Positions 42,010 through 50,647 of a stretch of 64,000 bases of DNA are shown here, one piece after another; positions within the stretch are counted from its first letter, which is position 1, and the number at the start of each line of letters is the position of its first letter. The notes under the pieces are model-generated. The model made no database searches. It was not told the origin of the DNA and saw only the letters and a list, made by a program, of their open reading frames with translations. The DNA comes from Labedella phragmitis (GTDB taxonomy: Bacteria; Actinomycetota; Actinomycetes; Actinomycetales; Microbacteriaceae): positions 1 through 64,000 of the forward strand of contig NZ_RZNB01000004.1 of NCBI RefSeq assembly GCF_004078635.1, read 5' to 3'. The translations under genes were made by a program, and so were the position numbers.

Positions 42010-43017
42010 TCAGAACACGCTGTCCTCGTCGTAGTACTCGTCGACGTTGTCGCAATCGACACCGGCGCCCTCGATGTACTCGATGGCGTCGAAGTCGTCC
42101 GGCTCTGCCTCGCCCGTGGCGACCTGGAGCGCGATCTCGAAGGCCCGATCGGTCGCCGCCGACGGGGAGTTCAGAGCCGTCGAGGCGTACTGCCCCTCGC
42201 ACCCGCCGTCGGAGATCTCCGCGAAGGCCTCCTTCTGCCCATCTACGCCCGACACCACGGTCGTGGTGTTGTTCTGGTCTCGGAGGACCGTCAGCGCGCC
42301 GAGCGCCATCGCATCGTTGAGGCCGAGGATGAGGTCGACGTCCGGGTGGGCAGCGAGCACGCTCTCGGTCGCGGGAACCGCCTCGTCCTGCGAGTAGTTC
42401 CCGGTCGCCTCGGCGACGATGTTGTAGGTGACACCGGCGGCCTCGAGCCCCGCGAGGAAGCCCTTCTGCCGATCGGGTCCGACGATCTCGTCGTTCGGTC
42501 CGCCGTTGATGACGGCGATGTCCACGGTCGAGCCCTCGTCGAACCGCTTCGCCGCGAGCTCGCCCGAGTCCTGGCCGATCTGCTCGTTGTTGGAGCCGAC
42601 GGCGGTGAAGCCGACCTCCGGGATGCTCGTGTCGATGAAGAGCAGGGGCACCTCCCCGGCGATCTGCTCGAGCTGGTCGCGCTGCGTGTCGGGGCTGATG
42701 GCGTTGACGATCAAGACGTCGACGCCCTGGCTCAGGAGGGTCTGCGCCTGGTCGAGCTGGGTGACGGGGTCTCCGCCGGCGTTCTGGAAGAGGAGGGTGA
42801 ACCCGTCCTCTTCGGCGAGCGCCTCCGCCTCCGCCTGCATCGCGGCGTAGTACGGTGCGTCCACCTGTCGCTGCAGGAATCCGATCGTCACATCCGAGGC
42901 GTTCTCGGCGGTGCCGCCCGCCGAACCGCCGTTGTCGCCGACCGTGCCGCAGCCGGACAGGGCGAGCGCCCCGACGGTGACGACGGCGCCGATGCCTGTC
43001 GCTTTCTTGAATGTCAT
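42010..43017 (-). CDS. ABC transporter sugar-binding lipoprotein (ribose type)
   Basis: A 335-residue lipoprotein with lipobox LSGC (Cys23) and a Peripla_BP_4 fold: TIGFLQRQVDAPYYAAMQAE, VDVLIVNAISPDTQRDQLEQ, LILGLNDAMALGALTVLRDQ. It should bind a monosaccharide or polyol for the permease and ATPase upstream in the operon. It lies last in the leftward operon starting at 45586. The ligand is presumably the substrate of the adjoining catabolic cluster. Confidence 0.87.
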   Translation of the reverse strand: MTFKKATGIGAVVTVGALALSGCGTVGDNGGSAGGTAENASDVTIGFLQRQVDAPYYAAMQAEAEALAEEDGFTLLFQNAGGDPVTQLDQAQTLLSQGVDVLIVNAISPDTQRDQLEQIAGEVPLLFIDTSIPEVGFTAVGSNNEQIGQDSGELAAKRFDEGSTVDIAVINGGPNDEIVGPDRQKGFLAGLEAAGVTYNIVAEATGNYSQDEAVPATESVLAAHPDVDLILGLNDAMALGALTVLRDQNNTTTVVSGVDGQKEAFAEISDGGCEGQYASTALNSPSAATDRAFEIALQVATGEAEPDDFDAIEYIEGAGVDCDNVDEYYDEDSVF

Positions 43018-43058
43018 CGCTGACCTTTCTGTGGGTGTTTGGGTGGGAGTGGTCCGGA

Positions 43059-44060
43059 TCAGGAGATCGTCGGCCGCGCGCGGCGGCGGGAGAACTGGAA
43101 GGTCGTGAGCAGGATCGCGATGAGGATGAGCGCACCGCGGAACGCGTCCTGCAGGAACGTGGAGACGTTGAGCAGGACGAGGAGGTTCGTGATGACGCCG
43201 AAGATCAGCGTTCCGACGACCGCGCCGAACACCCGTCCGCGTCCGCCCGACAGAGCCGTGCCGCCGATGACGACGGCCGCGATCGCGTCGAGTTCGTAGA
43301 GCGTGCCGGCCGTGGGGGTGCCGGCGCCCACGCGGGAGGCGAGCAGGAAACCGGCGAAGCCGATGAGCACGCCCGCCATGATGTACGTGACGAGCAGGGT
43401 GCTGCGCACCGGGATTCCGGAGGCGTGCGCGGCCTCCTTGCTGCTGCCGACCGCGTAGATGCGGCGACCCAGCACGGTGCGCCGTGTGATGAAGCCGACG
43501 ACGAGCGCGAGCGCGAGCCAGAGGATGCCGATGACGGGGATGCCGGCGACCGTCGCGGTCGCGATGCCCCGGAAGTCGGCCGCCTCGGGACGTACCGGGG
43601 AGCCCTCGGTGTAGGCGTACACGAGACCGCGGGCGAGGGCCAGCATTCCGAGGGTCACGATGAAGGGTTCGAGGCCACGGAACGCGACCAGGTAGCCGTT
43701 GATCGCACCGATGGCGGCGCCGACCGCGACGGCGATCGCGATCGCCATGATGACGTTCGAACCGCTGAGCAGCCCAGCGGCGAGGACCCCCGACAGCCCC
43801 AGGACGGAGCCGACGCTGATGTCGATCCCGCCCGTGAGCACGATCAGGAACTGGGCGAGGGTGACGATCCCGATGACCGAGGTCTGCAGGATCAGGTTCG
43901 CCAGGTTCCTCGGGGTGAAGAACGCGTCGGACGTGAGGCCGGCGACGATCAACAGGACGATGAGGATGTAGAGCGGGTACTGCTCCTTCGCCCAGCGACC
44001 GATCGCGGCCCAGCGGTCTGCCCGGACGTCCGGGGTCGGGATGGTGACGGTGTCGGTCAT
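43059..44060 (-). CDS. ABC transporter permease (RbsC type)
   Basis: A 333-residue membrane protein with about 9 helices. The diagnostic FLIVLTGGIDISVGSVLGLS and FIVTLGMLALARGLVYAYTE are typical of ribose/xylose-type permeases, as is AAVVIGGTALSGGRGRVFGA. ATG at 44060 overlaps the ATPase stop (ATGA). It forms the channel with the double-domain ATPase. Confidence 0.9.
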   Translation of the reverse strand: MTDTVTIPTPDVRADRWAAIGRWAKEQYPLYILIVLLIVAGLTSDAFFTPRNLANLILQTSVIGIVTLAQFLIVLTGGIDISVGSVLGLSGVLAAGLLSGSNVIMAIAIAVAVGAAIGAINGYLVAFRGLEPFIVTLGMLALARGLVYAYTEGSPVRPEAADFRGIATATVAGIPVIGILWLALALVVGFITRRTVLGRRIYAVGSSKEAAHASGIPVRSTLLVTYIMAGVLIGFAGFLLASRVGAGTPTAGTLYELDAIAAVVIGGTALSGGRGRVFGAVVGTLIFGVITNLLVLLNVSTFLQDAFRGALILIAILLTTFQFSRRRARPTIS

Positions 44061-45586
44061 GAGATGTCTCCTCCGAGCGAAGCTCGAATCAGGTCGTCGG
44101 TGGTGCTGGTGAGGGGGTCGTAGGTTCCGACGACCGCCCCGTCGCGGAGGACGAGGATGCGGCTGCACAGCTTCAACGCCTCTTCGGCCTCGCTCGTGAC
44201 GACCACGACCCCCTTCCCGCCCGTGGCGAGATCGCGGACGATCTCGTAGATGTTGAGGCGGGCGCGGACGTCGATGCCCTTCGTCGGCTCGTCGAGCACC
44301 ATGACCTCGGGAGTGGCCTCGAGCCACTTCGCGATGCACACCTTCTGCTGGTTGCCCCCGGAGAGGCTCCGGGTCATGGTCTCCGCCCCGCCCTTCACCT
44401 GATATCGCTTCAGCAGCGTGGCGACACGGGCCTTCTCCGCGCGTCGGTTGATGACCCCCCAGCGCGAGTCCTGTCCGGGGGTGGCGAGGGTCAGGTTGAG
44501 CGCGTTCGTGAAGGCGGGGACGAATCCCTCGCGGCGGCGATCCTCGCTGAGGTAGGCGATCCCCTTCTCCAACGCCCGTCGCGGCGAGCCGGACGGTATG
44601 GGTCGGCCGCGCACGCGGACCGTCCCCGTCCGCCGGTCCTGATGCCCGGAGATGGAACGGGCGATCGAACTGCGGCCGCTGCCGACGAGACCGTAGATCC
44701 CGACGATCTCACCGGGTCGCACGTCGAGGTCGATGTCGTGCGCCGATCCGGAGCTCAGCCCGCGCACCTCGAGGATCGGGTCAGCGGCCGGGTCGGGCTT
44801 CATGTCGAACGGCTCGAGGGCACTGACGGCCTCGCCGATCATCATCGTGAGGATCTCGTCCGGATCGGTGTCGGCCGTGCGGACGACGTCCACGAGTTGC
44901 CCGTTGCGCAGCACGGCGATCCGGTCGGCCATGGCGAACACCTCCGGCATCCGGTGGGAGACGAACACCACGCACACTCCGGCGGCGCGCTCGCGGTCGA
45001 CGAGTTCGAGGACGTCGCGGAAGTGCTCCTCGGTCGTCGACGCCGTGGTCTCGTCGAGGAGCAGCACTTTGTGGTGGTTGACGCTCGTCCGGCTCAAAGC
45101 GAGCATCTGCCGGGGTCCGGGGCCGAGGCTCCGCACCGGCGTTCGCGGGTCCAGATCGCTCAGTCCCACCGCGTCGAGGGCCTCGCGGGTTCGAGCCCCG
45201 CGGTCGCGCCGGACCGTGCCCCACGCCTTCACGCCGTCGGCACTGCTCAGCGACGTGAGCCACACGTTCTCCTCGACGGTGAAGTCCTCGATCACGAGGG
45301 GCTCCTGGTGCATGAGGAGCACGCCGGCGGCCTCCGCGTCGGCTGGCTTCCGGATCTGGCCGTGCGACCCGATCCGCACCGATCCGCTCGTCGGCGTCTC
45401 CTGACCGGCGAGCAGACGCGCCATCGTGGACTTGCCGGCACCGTTCGCGCCGCAGATGGCGAGCACCTCGCCGGGATAGCCCTCGAGCGTGACGTCGCGC
45501 AGCGCGTGGACGCCCGGGTAGCTCTTGCTGACCCCATCGAGATGGAAAGCCGGCACGGGCGACCGCTTGTCGTCATGAGAGGACAC
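44057..45586 (-). CDS. ABC transporter ATP-binding protein with two nucleotide-binding domains (RbsA type)
   Basis: A 509-residue ATPase with two NBDs. The first has Walker A GANGAGKST. The second has the degenerate A-site GLVGSGRSS and a clear signature LSGGNQQKVCIAK with Walker B VMVLDEPTKGIDV. In the first domain the signature region is altered to LGPGPRQMLALSR, as often in RbsA proteins. GTG at 45586 follows AAGGAG; a start further upstream would place the operator inside the gene. First gene of the transporter operon, with HexR-like sites at 45603 and 45676. Confidence 0.9.
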   Translation of the reverse strand: MSSHDDKRSPVPAFHLDGVSKSYPGVHALRDVTLEGYPGEVLAICGANGAGKSTMARLLAGQETPTSGSVRIGSHGQIRKPADAEAAGVLLMHQEPLVIEDFTVEENVWLTSLSSADGVKAWGTVRRDRGARTREALDAVGLSDLDPRTPVRSLGPGPRQMLALSRTSVNHHKVLLLDETTASTTEEHFRDVLELVDRERAAGVCVVFVSHRMPEVFAMADRIAVLRNGQLVDVVRTADTDPDEILTMMIGEAVSALEPFDMKPDPAADPILEVRGLSSGSAHDIDLDVRPGEIVGIYGLVGSGRSSIARSISGHQDRRTGTVRVRGRPIPSGSPRRALEKGIAYLSEDRRREGFVPAFTNALNLTLATPGQDSRWGVINRRAEKARVATLLKRYQVKGGAETMTRSLSGGNQQKVCIAKWLEATPEVMVLDEPTKGIDVRARLNIYEIVRDLATGGKGVVVVTSEAEEALKLCSRILVLRDGAVVGTYDPLTSTTDDLIRASLGGDIS

Positions 45587-45602
45587 CGTCGCTCCTTCGC
45601 GT

Positions 45603-45617
45603 TGTAGTAGTACTACG
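45603..45617 (-). promoter_or_regulatory. HexR/RpiR-type operator of the ABC transporter operon
   Basis: TGTAGTAGTACTACG contains the palindrome GTAGT-AGT-ACTAC, the same form as at 37855-37869 and 14 of 15 matches to TGTARTNNNAYTACA. It lies 17 bp upstream of the GTG at 45586, directly before the ribosome-binding site, where a bound repressor would block transcription. Confidence 0.72.
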
Positions 45618-45675
45618 GCAATGTAGCAGAACGCGAGCAAACGGGCGCACCAGATGCGGATTGTGTCCGAATATC

Positions 45676-45690
45676 TGTAGTTCCGCTACG
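45676..45690 (-). promoter_or_regulatory. Weaker second HexR-like site
   Basis: TGTAGTTCCGCTACG keeps GTAGT and differs by one base in the right half (GCTAC for ACTAC). It lies 73 bp upstream of the first site, about seven helical turns, and could be an auxiliary operator. Confidence 0.4.
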
Positions 45691-45972
45691 ACGATCGGGC
45701 CATCCCTGTCGCCGCGGCGTGCTCAAACGTCGACGCGCGAGTTCCTGACGCGACCGAGCCCGTGCGATCACGCACCTCGACGCTCGGCCGTAAGCACGGC
45801 CGCAAAGTAGGCGCACGAACGCTCCCGCTCGGTGGGTGAGGAAGCCCGGACACGCCCCGCCCTGCCGATGTCGGTCGGTAGCCGTCGACGCCGGTCCCGA
45901 GTCGGCGGACTCCGGATTGCCCGACTCACAATCGAGGTCGCTGGCGGCGAGCCGTGTCGACTGCCCACGAGA
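45691..45972. other. Gene-free stretch between transporter operon and tRNA
   Basis: Together with the promoter segment the gap from 45587 to 45972 is 386 bp. I see no supported coding frame here; the frames that are open lack start signals and plausible protein sequence. No integrase, repeat or tRNA fragment was recognised next to the tRNA gene. Confidence 0.55.
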
Positions 45973-46047
45973 TGGTGCCCCTGGAGGGACTCGAACCCCC
46001 AACCAACTCCTTAGGACGGAGGTGCTCTTCCATTGAGCTACAGAGGC
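45973..46047 (-). tRNA. tRNA-Arg (anticodon CCT), CCA end encoded
   Basis: On the minus strand the gene begins GCCTCTG and ends CAGGGGC-A-CCA. The 7-bp acceptor stem pairs with one G-U, the D-arm is GCTC/GAGC, the anticodon loop GTCCTAA carries CCT (46013-46015), and the T-loop is TTCGAGT. CCT reads AGG, a rare Arg codon in this GC-rich genome. Confidence 0.95.
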
Positions 46048-46249
46048 AGGCGACATCGAGTCTAGCCGACGCCTCGGAGCCGTCGAGAAGCTCGCGTCGA
46101 CGGACGATCCCCTCCACGTACCGTCCGTTCATCGCGCGGACAGCAGGGCGCGCGCACGGGGTCATACACGGTTCACGGGGTGCCGGAAGCGTAGGGACGC
46201 TCCCATCGGGAGCGCTCACCCCACTCGACACACTTCGAAGGACACCCCT

Positions 46250-48802
46250 GTGCATTCCTCCCCCTCCGCCCCCGTGGGCGGATCCGGTCGGCGCCTCGCG
46301 GCGCGCGGCACGGCGGCCGCAGTCGCCGGCGCGGTCGCGTTGAGCCTGTTGGCCGCGGCTCCCGGCGCTCCCGCCGTCGCCGCCCCGGACGACCTCGCGT
46401 CGCGCTTCACGTTCGCCGTGCTGCCCGACACGCAGTTCTACTCGCGCTACTCGTCCGACCAGTTCCTCCCGCGCTACGGCAGTGACCCGTTCCGCGCGCA
46501 GACGGAGTTCCTCGCGGACAACGCCGAGGCGCTCAACATCCCGTTCGTCGCCCACCTCGGCGACGTCGTCGACCGCGTCGGCACGGCGCGCGAGTGGGAG
46601 GCCGCCGACGTCGCGGTGCGCACCCTCGACGACGCGCCCCTCCCCTACTCGATCCTTCCGGGCAACCACGACGTCCGGAACTCGAACGACCAGCTGAGCG
46701 ACGTCGACTACGACCTCGCGAACGAGCCGTTCCTCGACTGGTTCGGACCGGACCGCGCCGCGGGCGTCTCCACGTTCGAGGGCAGCGACCCCACAGGGCT
46801 CAGCCAGTACCACGTGTTCGAAGCCGAGGGCCAGGAGTTCATGGTGCTCGCCATGACGTGGCGCGCGTCGGAGCAGACGTTCCAGTGGGCACGCGACGCG
46901 ATGGCGGCACACCCCGATGTGCCCGTGATCCTCACGACGCACTCGCTCCTCAACATCGACGCCGACCAGGAGACGCCGCGCGACACCGAGTACGGCGACA
47001 AGCTCTGGAACGACCTCATCGCCCCGAGCGACCAGATCTTCCTCACGCTCAACGGCCACTTCCACGGCGCGACGAAGCAGACGAAGATCAACAACGCCGG
47101 CCACGCCGTCACGCAGGTCCTCATGGACTACCAGATGGCGTACGAGGGCGGGAACGGTTACCTCGGGCTCATGGAGTTCGACCTCACGAACAACGCGATC
47201 AACGTGCAGACGGCGTCCCCGTGGGTCGTGTCGAAGCCGCAGGAGACCCTGACGAGCTACGACCAGCCGTTCCTCGAGGCGCCCGGCCAGCAGTTCACGA
47301 TCGACATCGACTTCGCCGAGCGTTTCGCCGCCTTCGACCCCGGCTTCACCGCCGGCGAGCCCACGCAGCCGAAGCTCACGCAGGTCGCTCGCGACATCCT
47401 CCTCGATGGCTTCGAGGGCCCCGACCCGATCTCCACGGAACTGCCGGGCAATGAGCTCGACTACCTCGAGGCCGACGGCACCGTCGCGCACTGGCGCATG
47501 GGCTCTCTTGACGAGGGCGTCCTGCCCGAGGGCGGCGTCGTTCCCGACGTCGCGAACGGCAACGACCTCACGCGCGTGTCGATCGCCGACTCCGGCTCCT
47601 CGACCGCCGAGGTCGGCGACGTCACGATCGTGAAGGACGACGTCCACGGCTTCTCCTCCGACGGCGCGGCGATGTGCTTCTCGAACGCCGACCAGGCGGC
47701 CGACCGCTTCAGCTACCTCGAGACGGCCTCGGACGCGCCCGCCAACGACGAGACCTTCGAGGACGGCTACACGCTCGAGACGTTCATCAAGCTCGACGAG
47801 AGCTGGACCGCCGACAAGAACGGCTGGTCGAAGGCGATCGTCCGCTCGGGCAACCGCTCCGAGCTCCCCGGCATGCCGTGGTCGCAGTGGGACTACACCG
47901 CATCACCCGCCGCGCTCGGCATCTCGAACCTCCGCGAGTTCCAGTACACGGAGGTCCCGCTCCAGACCACGAAGGGTGACCGCACCGCGTGGTCCGGCGA
48001 GATCATGACGGAGAGCTGGGCCCACGTCGCGATCGTCAACGACGCGGAGTCGAGCACCACGACGATGTACGTCGACGGCGCACCCGTCCTCCGCAACGCG
48101 ACCGACACACGCGGTCAGTCGATCAACGAGAACACGACGTGGCTCTTCGGCGCCGACTTCGTGGACGCCGCAGCCCGCAACGGCTGGAACGGCTGCATCG
48201 GCGAGACGCGCGTCATCGACCACGCGACCGGACCGGCCGAGTGGCTCACGCAGCGCGCCGACCTCGGCACCCTCACCGTCGACGCCCCGACCGGCACGCT
48301 GCCGTGGGACACGGAGCTCACCGAGCTCTCCGGCACCGGCTTCCCGGGCGCCGAGGTCACCATCGGCGACGCACCCGTCGAGACGACGGCCCGCGCGGTC
48401 GGCGAACTCGCGGGGACGACGACGGTCGGCGAGGACGGCACGTGGACCGTGACGTTCGACGGCGCCCTCGCGTCCGGTGAGTACGACGGCTCCGTCGTGC
48501 AGGCGCTCGGCGCCCGCGCGTCGAACGCCATCGCGCTCGACTTCGCGATCGCCGCCGCTCCCGCCGAGCCGACGCCCGGACCCTCGCAGCCCGGAACCGA
48601 CCCGGACGACCCCGCCCTCCCGGGCGACCCCGACGACTCCCCGTCCGACGACGGCGGCCAGTCGGGTGACGAGGCCGGCGACGACCTCGCCGTCACCGGT
48701 GCGACCGTGGCCCCGTGGCTCGTCGGCGCGGCGATCGCGCTCCTCCTCGGAGGAGCGGTCATCGTGATCGCCCGCGCACGTCACCGTCGCGCGACGGAGT
48801 AG
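46250..48802 (+). CDS. Cell-wall-anchored metallophosphoesterase with LamG domain
   Basis: An 850-residue exported protein. GTG at 46250 follows GAAGGACA. A signal peptide (about residues 1-45, ending AVAAPDD) precedes a calcineurin-like phosphoesterase domain with metal motifs LPDTQFYS, HLGDVVDR, LPGNHDVR, TTHSLLNI and LNGHFHG. A LamG/concanavalin-like domain follows (LETFIKLDESWTADKNGW to CIGETRVIDH), then an Ig-like repeat, a Pro/Asp-rich spacer and the sortase signal LAVTG with membrane helix and RHRRATE tail. The LAXTG form is typical of class E sortases. Substrate (nucleotide, phospholipid or phosphorylated glycan) is unknown. Confidence 0.85.
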   Translation: MHSSPSAPVGGSGRRLAARGTAAAVAGAVALSLLAAAPGAPAVAAPDDLASRFTFAVLPDTQFYSRYSSDQFLPRYGSDPFRAQTEFLADNAEALNIPFVAHLGDVVDRVGTAREWEAADVAVRTLDDAPLPYSILPGNHDVRNSNDQLSDVDYDLANEPFLDWFGPDRAAGVSTFEGSDPTGLSQYHVFEAEGQEFMVLAMTWRASEQTFQWARDAMAAHPDVPVILTTHSLLNIDADQETPRDTEYGDKLWNDLIAPSDQIFLTLNGHFHGATKQTKINNAGHAVTQVLMDYQMAYEGGNGYLGLMEFDLTNNAINVQTASPWVVSKPQETLTSYDQPFLEAPGQQFTIDIDFAERFAAFDPGFTAGEPTQPKLTQVARDILLDGFEGPDPISTELPGNELDYLEADGTVAHWRMGSLDEGVLPEGGVVPDVANGNDLTRVSIADSGSSTAEVGDVTIVKDDVHGFSSDGAAMCFSNADQAADRFSYLETASDAPANDETFEDGYTLETFIKLDESWTADKNGWSKAIVRSGNRSELPGMPWSQWDYTASPAALGISNLREFQYTEVPLQTTKGDRTAWSGEIMTESWAHVAIVNDAESSTTTMYVDGAPVLRNATDTRGQSINENTTWLFGADFVDAAARNGWNGCIGETRVIDHATGPAEWLTQRADLGTLTVDAPTGTLPWDTELTELSGTGFPGAEVTIGDAPVETTARAVGELAGTTTVGEDGTWTVTFDGALASGEYDGSVVQALGARASNAIALDFAIAAAPAEPTPGPSQPGTDPDDPALPGDPDDSPSDDGGQSGDEAGDDLAVTGATVAPWLVGAAIALLLGGAVIVIARARHRRATE

Positions 48803-48812
48803 CCTCCTGCAC

Positions 48813-48854
48813 GCACGAAGGCCCCGCCCGGACGTCCGGGCGGGGCCTTCGTGC
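48813..48854. terminator. Perfect 21-bp palindromic terminator
   Basis: GCACGAAGGCCCCGCCCGGA plus C (48813-48833) pairs exactly with 48834-48854. It starts 10 nt after the stop of the phosphoesterase gene and may also end leftward transcripts from the HNH gene at 48986. Confidence 0.85.
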
Positions 48855-48985
48855 ACCCCGAGCTTCGCTCGGTTGTCACATATCGGCTATCGAAACGGTG
48901 ATCGACCGCCGATATGCGTCAACCCAGGAGGGATCGGGTGGACGCGCAGAGTGTGCAGAGCTGCGAAGCTGCAGAGCGTGTTCCG

Positions 48986-49489
48986 TCAGGCGGCGAAGCC
49001 GACGTCGAGGTAGCGGTCCCAGACGGGTGTCGTCCGCTCGACGCCGCGCACGGCCCACGTCGGCCCGTGCGGCGTCTTCGGGGTCAGTCGCAGCTTCCAC
49101 CCCATCTCCGCCGGTGTGCGGTCGCTCTTCAGGTTGTTGCACTTGAGGCAGCACGCCACGAGGTTCTCCCAGGAGTCCTCACCGCCGCGCGATCGCGGCA
49201 GGATGTGGTCGATCGTCGTGGCGGCCTTCCCGCAGTACCCGCAGTGGTTCCCGTCGCGACGGAGCACTCCCCTCCGGGTGACGGGTACGCGTCGGGCGTG
49301 CGGGATGCGCACGTAGCGCGTCAGGACGATCACGCTCGGCCGATCCCACGACCCGGATGTCGCCCACACCGGGTGACCGGTGTCGACCTCCACGACGGTC
49401 GCCTTGTCGTTCATCACGAGCATGAGGGCCCGCTTGAACGAGACCACGGCGAGTGGCTCGTATCCTGCGTTCAGCACGAGTGTGCGCAT
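48986..49489 (-). CDS. HNH endonuclease family protein
   Basis: A 167-residue protein. The start MRTLVLNAGYEPLAVVSFKR is typical of a widespread actinobacterial HNH family. The HNH core is GNHCGYCGKAATTIDHILPR (C-x-x-C and D-H), followed by LVACCLKCNNLKSDRTPAEM (second C-x-x-C and N). The ATG at 49489 is chosen because AGAGGAAC precedes it and family members begin there; a frame start at 49546 would add 19 residues. It is chromosomal and solitary; cellular role unclear (DNA processing). Confidence 0.85.
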   Translation of the reverse strand: MRTLVLNAGYEPLAVVSFKRALMLVMNDKATVVEVDTGHPVWATSGSWDRPSVIVLTRYVRIPHARRVPVTRRGVLRRDGNHCGYCGKAATTIDHILPRSRGGEDSWENLVACCLKCNNLKSDRTPAEMGWKLRLTPKTPHGPTWAVRGVERTTPVWDRYLDVGFAA

Positions 49490-49570
49490 CGGTTGTTCCT
49501 CTCGAACGGCCGCTTGGGTTTCCGGTAATTCGAACTGCACCGACACGAGACGACGATCGAGGGGTTTCAG

Positions 49571-49608
49571 GCAACAAAAAAGGGCACCGTCACGCAGACG
49601 GCGCCCTT
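49571..49608 (-). terminator. Intrinsic terminator with T-run, leftward
   Basis: On the minus strand AAGGGCGCCGTC, loop TGCGT, GACGGTGCCCTT is followed by TTTTTGTTGCC. The 12-bp stem has one mismatch. It is the only hairpin I found in the window with a proper T-run. It ends the transcript carrying the small gene at 49590-49706 and possibly NlpC/P60. Confidence 0.88.
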
Positions 49609-49706
49609 GCTTCGCTCGGCTCGATACCGAGGCACAGTTGGCTGAAATGCTTCAAGACGTACAGACCGCGCGCATCCATGGGGTGGATACCCGAGACCCT
49701 GTCCAT
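49590..49706 (-). CDS. Candidate small protein, 38 aa
   Basis: ATG at 49706 is preceded by GAGGAGAAGGGGAGCCGA, a very strong ribosome-binding region. The frame (starting MDRVSGIHPMDARGLYVLKH, then FSQLCLGIEPSEARAPSA) ends in a TGA inside the terminator hairpin. It has one Cys and no membrane segment. I do not recognise a family. The RBS and a terminator placed precisely at its end argue that it is expressed; the alternative is an untranslated small RNA or the 3' end of the NlpC/P60 transcript. Confidence 0.55.
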   Translation of the reverse strand: MDRVSGIHPMDARGLYVLKHFSQLCLGIEPSEARAPSA

Positions 49707-49843
49707 TCGGCTCCCCTTCTCCTCGAGAAGTGTCAGAGCATCAGAGTACCCCCGAGGGGAACGGAAACCGAACGGAGCCGGTCGATCGTCGACGTGTCGT
49801 CACACAGAGTTCACGTCGCCGCGGTCGACTGCGGCGCGAGGCG

Positions 49844-50647
49844 TCAGCCGGAGATGCGCACGATCGAGTAATCGCTCGTCCAGATGGACCGCATCTGAAC
49901 GACCTTGCCGGGACGGGGCGCGTCGAGGATCATCCCGTTGCCCGCGTAGAACCCGTCGTGACCCGACATGATGACGAGGTCGCCGGGGCGGGCCTCCGAG
50001 AGCGGGATGCGCGTCCCGGCGGCGGCCTGGCCGCTCACCGAGTGAGGGAGGCTGATTCCGAACTTCGCGTAGACGTACATGACGAAGCCCGAGCAGTCGA
50101 AGCCCGACGGCGTCGAACCGCCGAAGACGTAGGGCGTGCCCCGGTACTGCAGCGCGGTCTGGAAGACGGCGTCGAGACTGAACGACGGCGTCGGAGCGTC
50201 GCCCGAGACGCTGGAGCCGCCTCCAGGCACCGAACTCGACGCGGAGGCCGAGGCCGCCGCTGCAGCGCGCGCTGCCGCGGCCTCGGCCGCCGCTTCGGCT
50301 TCCGCGGCAGCGCGCGCCGCGGCGAGCTCCTCGGTCGTCGTCGCGCGGTAACCACCGGCCGCCGCGCCGGTGAGCGCCGCTCCCCCGTCGAGCGTCAGCG
50401 ACTGGGTCTCGAGGCGGGCGGTCTCGAACGTCGTGGGCGCCGCCTCCTGGCCGGGCCCGGTCGCGAACGCCGGCAGCGCCGTCGTGCTGAAGAGTCCGGC
50501 CACGATGACCGTGCCGATCGCACGCGCGCGCAGCTTCTTCGCACGGGAGGCGGCGCGGAACCGGCGCTCGGCCTCACGACGGGCGGCGCGCGAGTCCAGG
50601 GGCTGCGAGACGGAACGGGGTGAACGGTGGGAGTCGGGAAGGCTCAC
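49844..50647 (-). CDS. Secreted NlpC/P60 peptidoglycan endopeptidase
   Basis: A 267-residue exported protein. GTG at 50647 follows GGAG. A basic N-terminus and one hydrophobic segment (AIGTVIVAGLFSTTALPAFA, residues about 43-62) form the signal peptide. An Ala-rich, probably coiled-coil spacer follows, and then the NlpC/P60 domain with catalytic Cys in GFDCSGFVMYVYAKFG and His in MSGHDGFYAGNGMILDA. Such enzymes cut stem peptides of peptidoglycan during growth and division. Next to a second wall hydrolase (M23) in the same orientation, though each has its own promoter region. Confidence 0.9.
   Translation of the reverse strand: MSLPDSHRSPRSVSQPLDSRAARREAERRFRAASRAKKLRARAIGTVIVAGLFSTTALPAFATGPGQEAAPTTFETARLETQSLTLDGGAALTGAAAGGYRATTTEELAAARAAAEAEAAAEAAAARAAAAASASASSSVPGGGSSVSGDAPTPSFSLDAVFQTALQYRGTPYVFGGSTPSGFDCSGFVMYVYAKFGISLPHSVSGQAAAGTRIPLSEARPGDLVIMSGHDGFYAGNGMILDAPRPGKVVQMRSIWTSDYSIVRISG

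Noticed and set aside
45613-46056. 147-codon open frame over the tRNA-Arg gene
   Set aside because: It reads through a clear tRNA, lacks a ribosome-binding site and has random composition.
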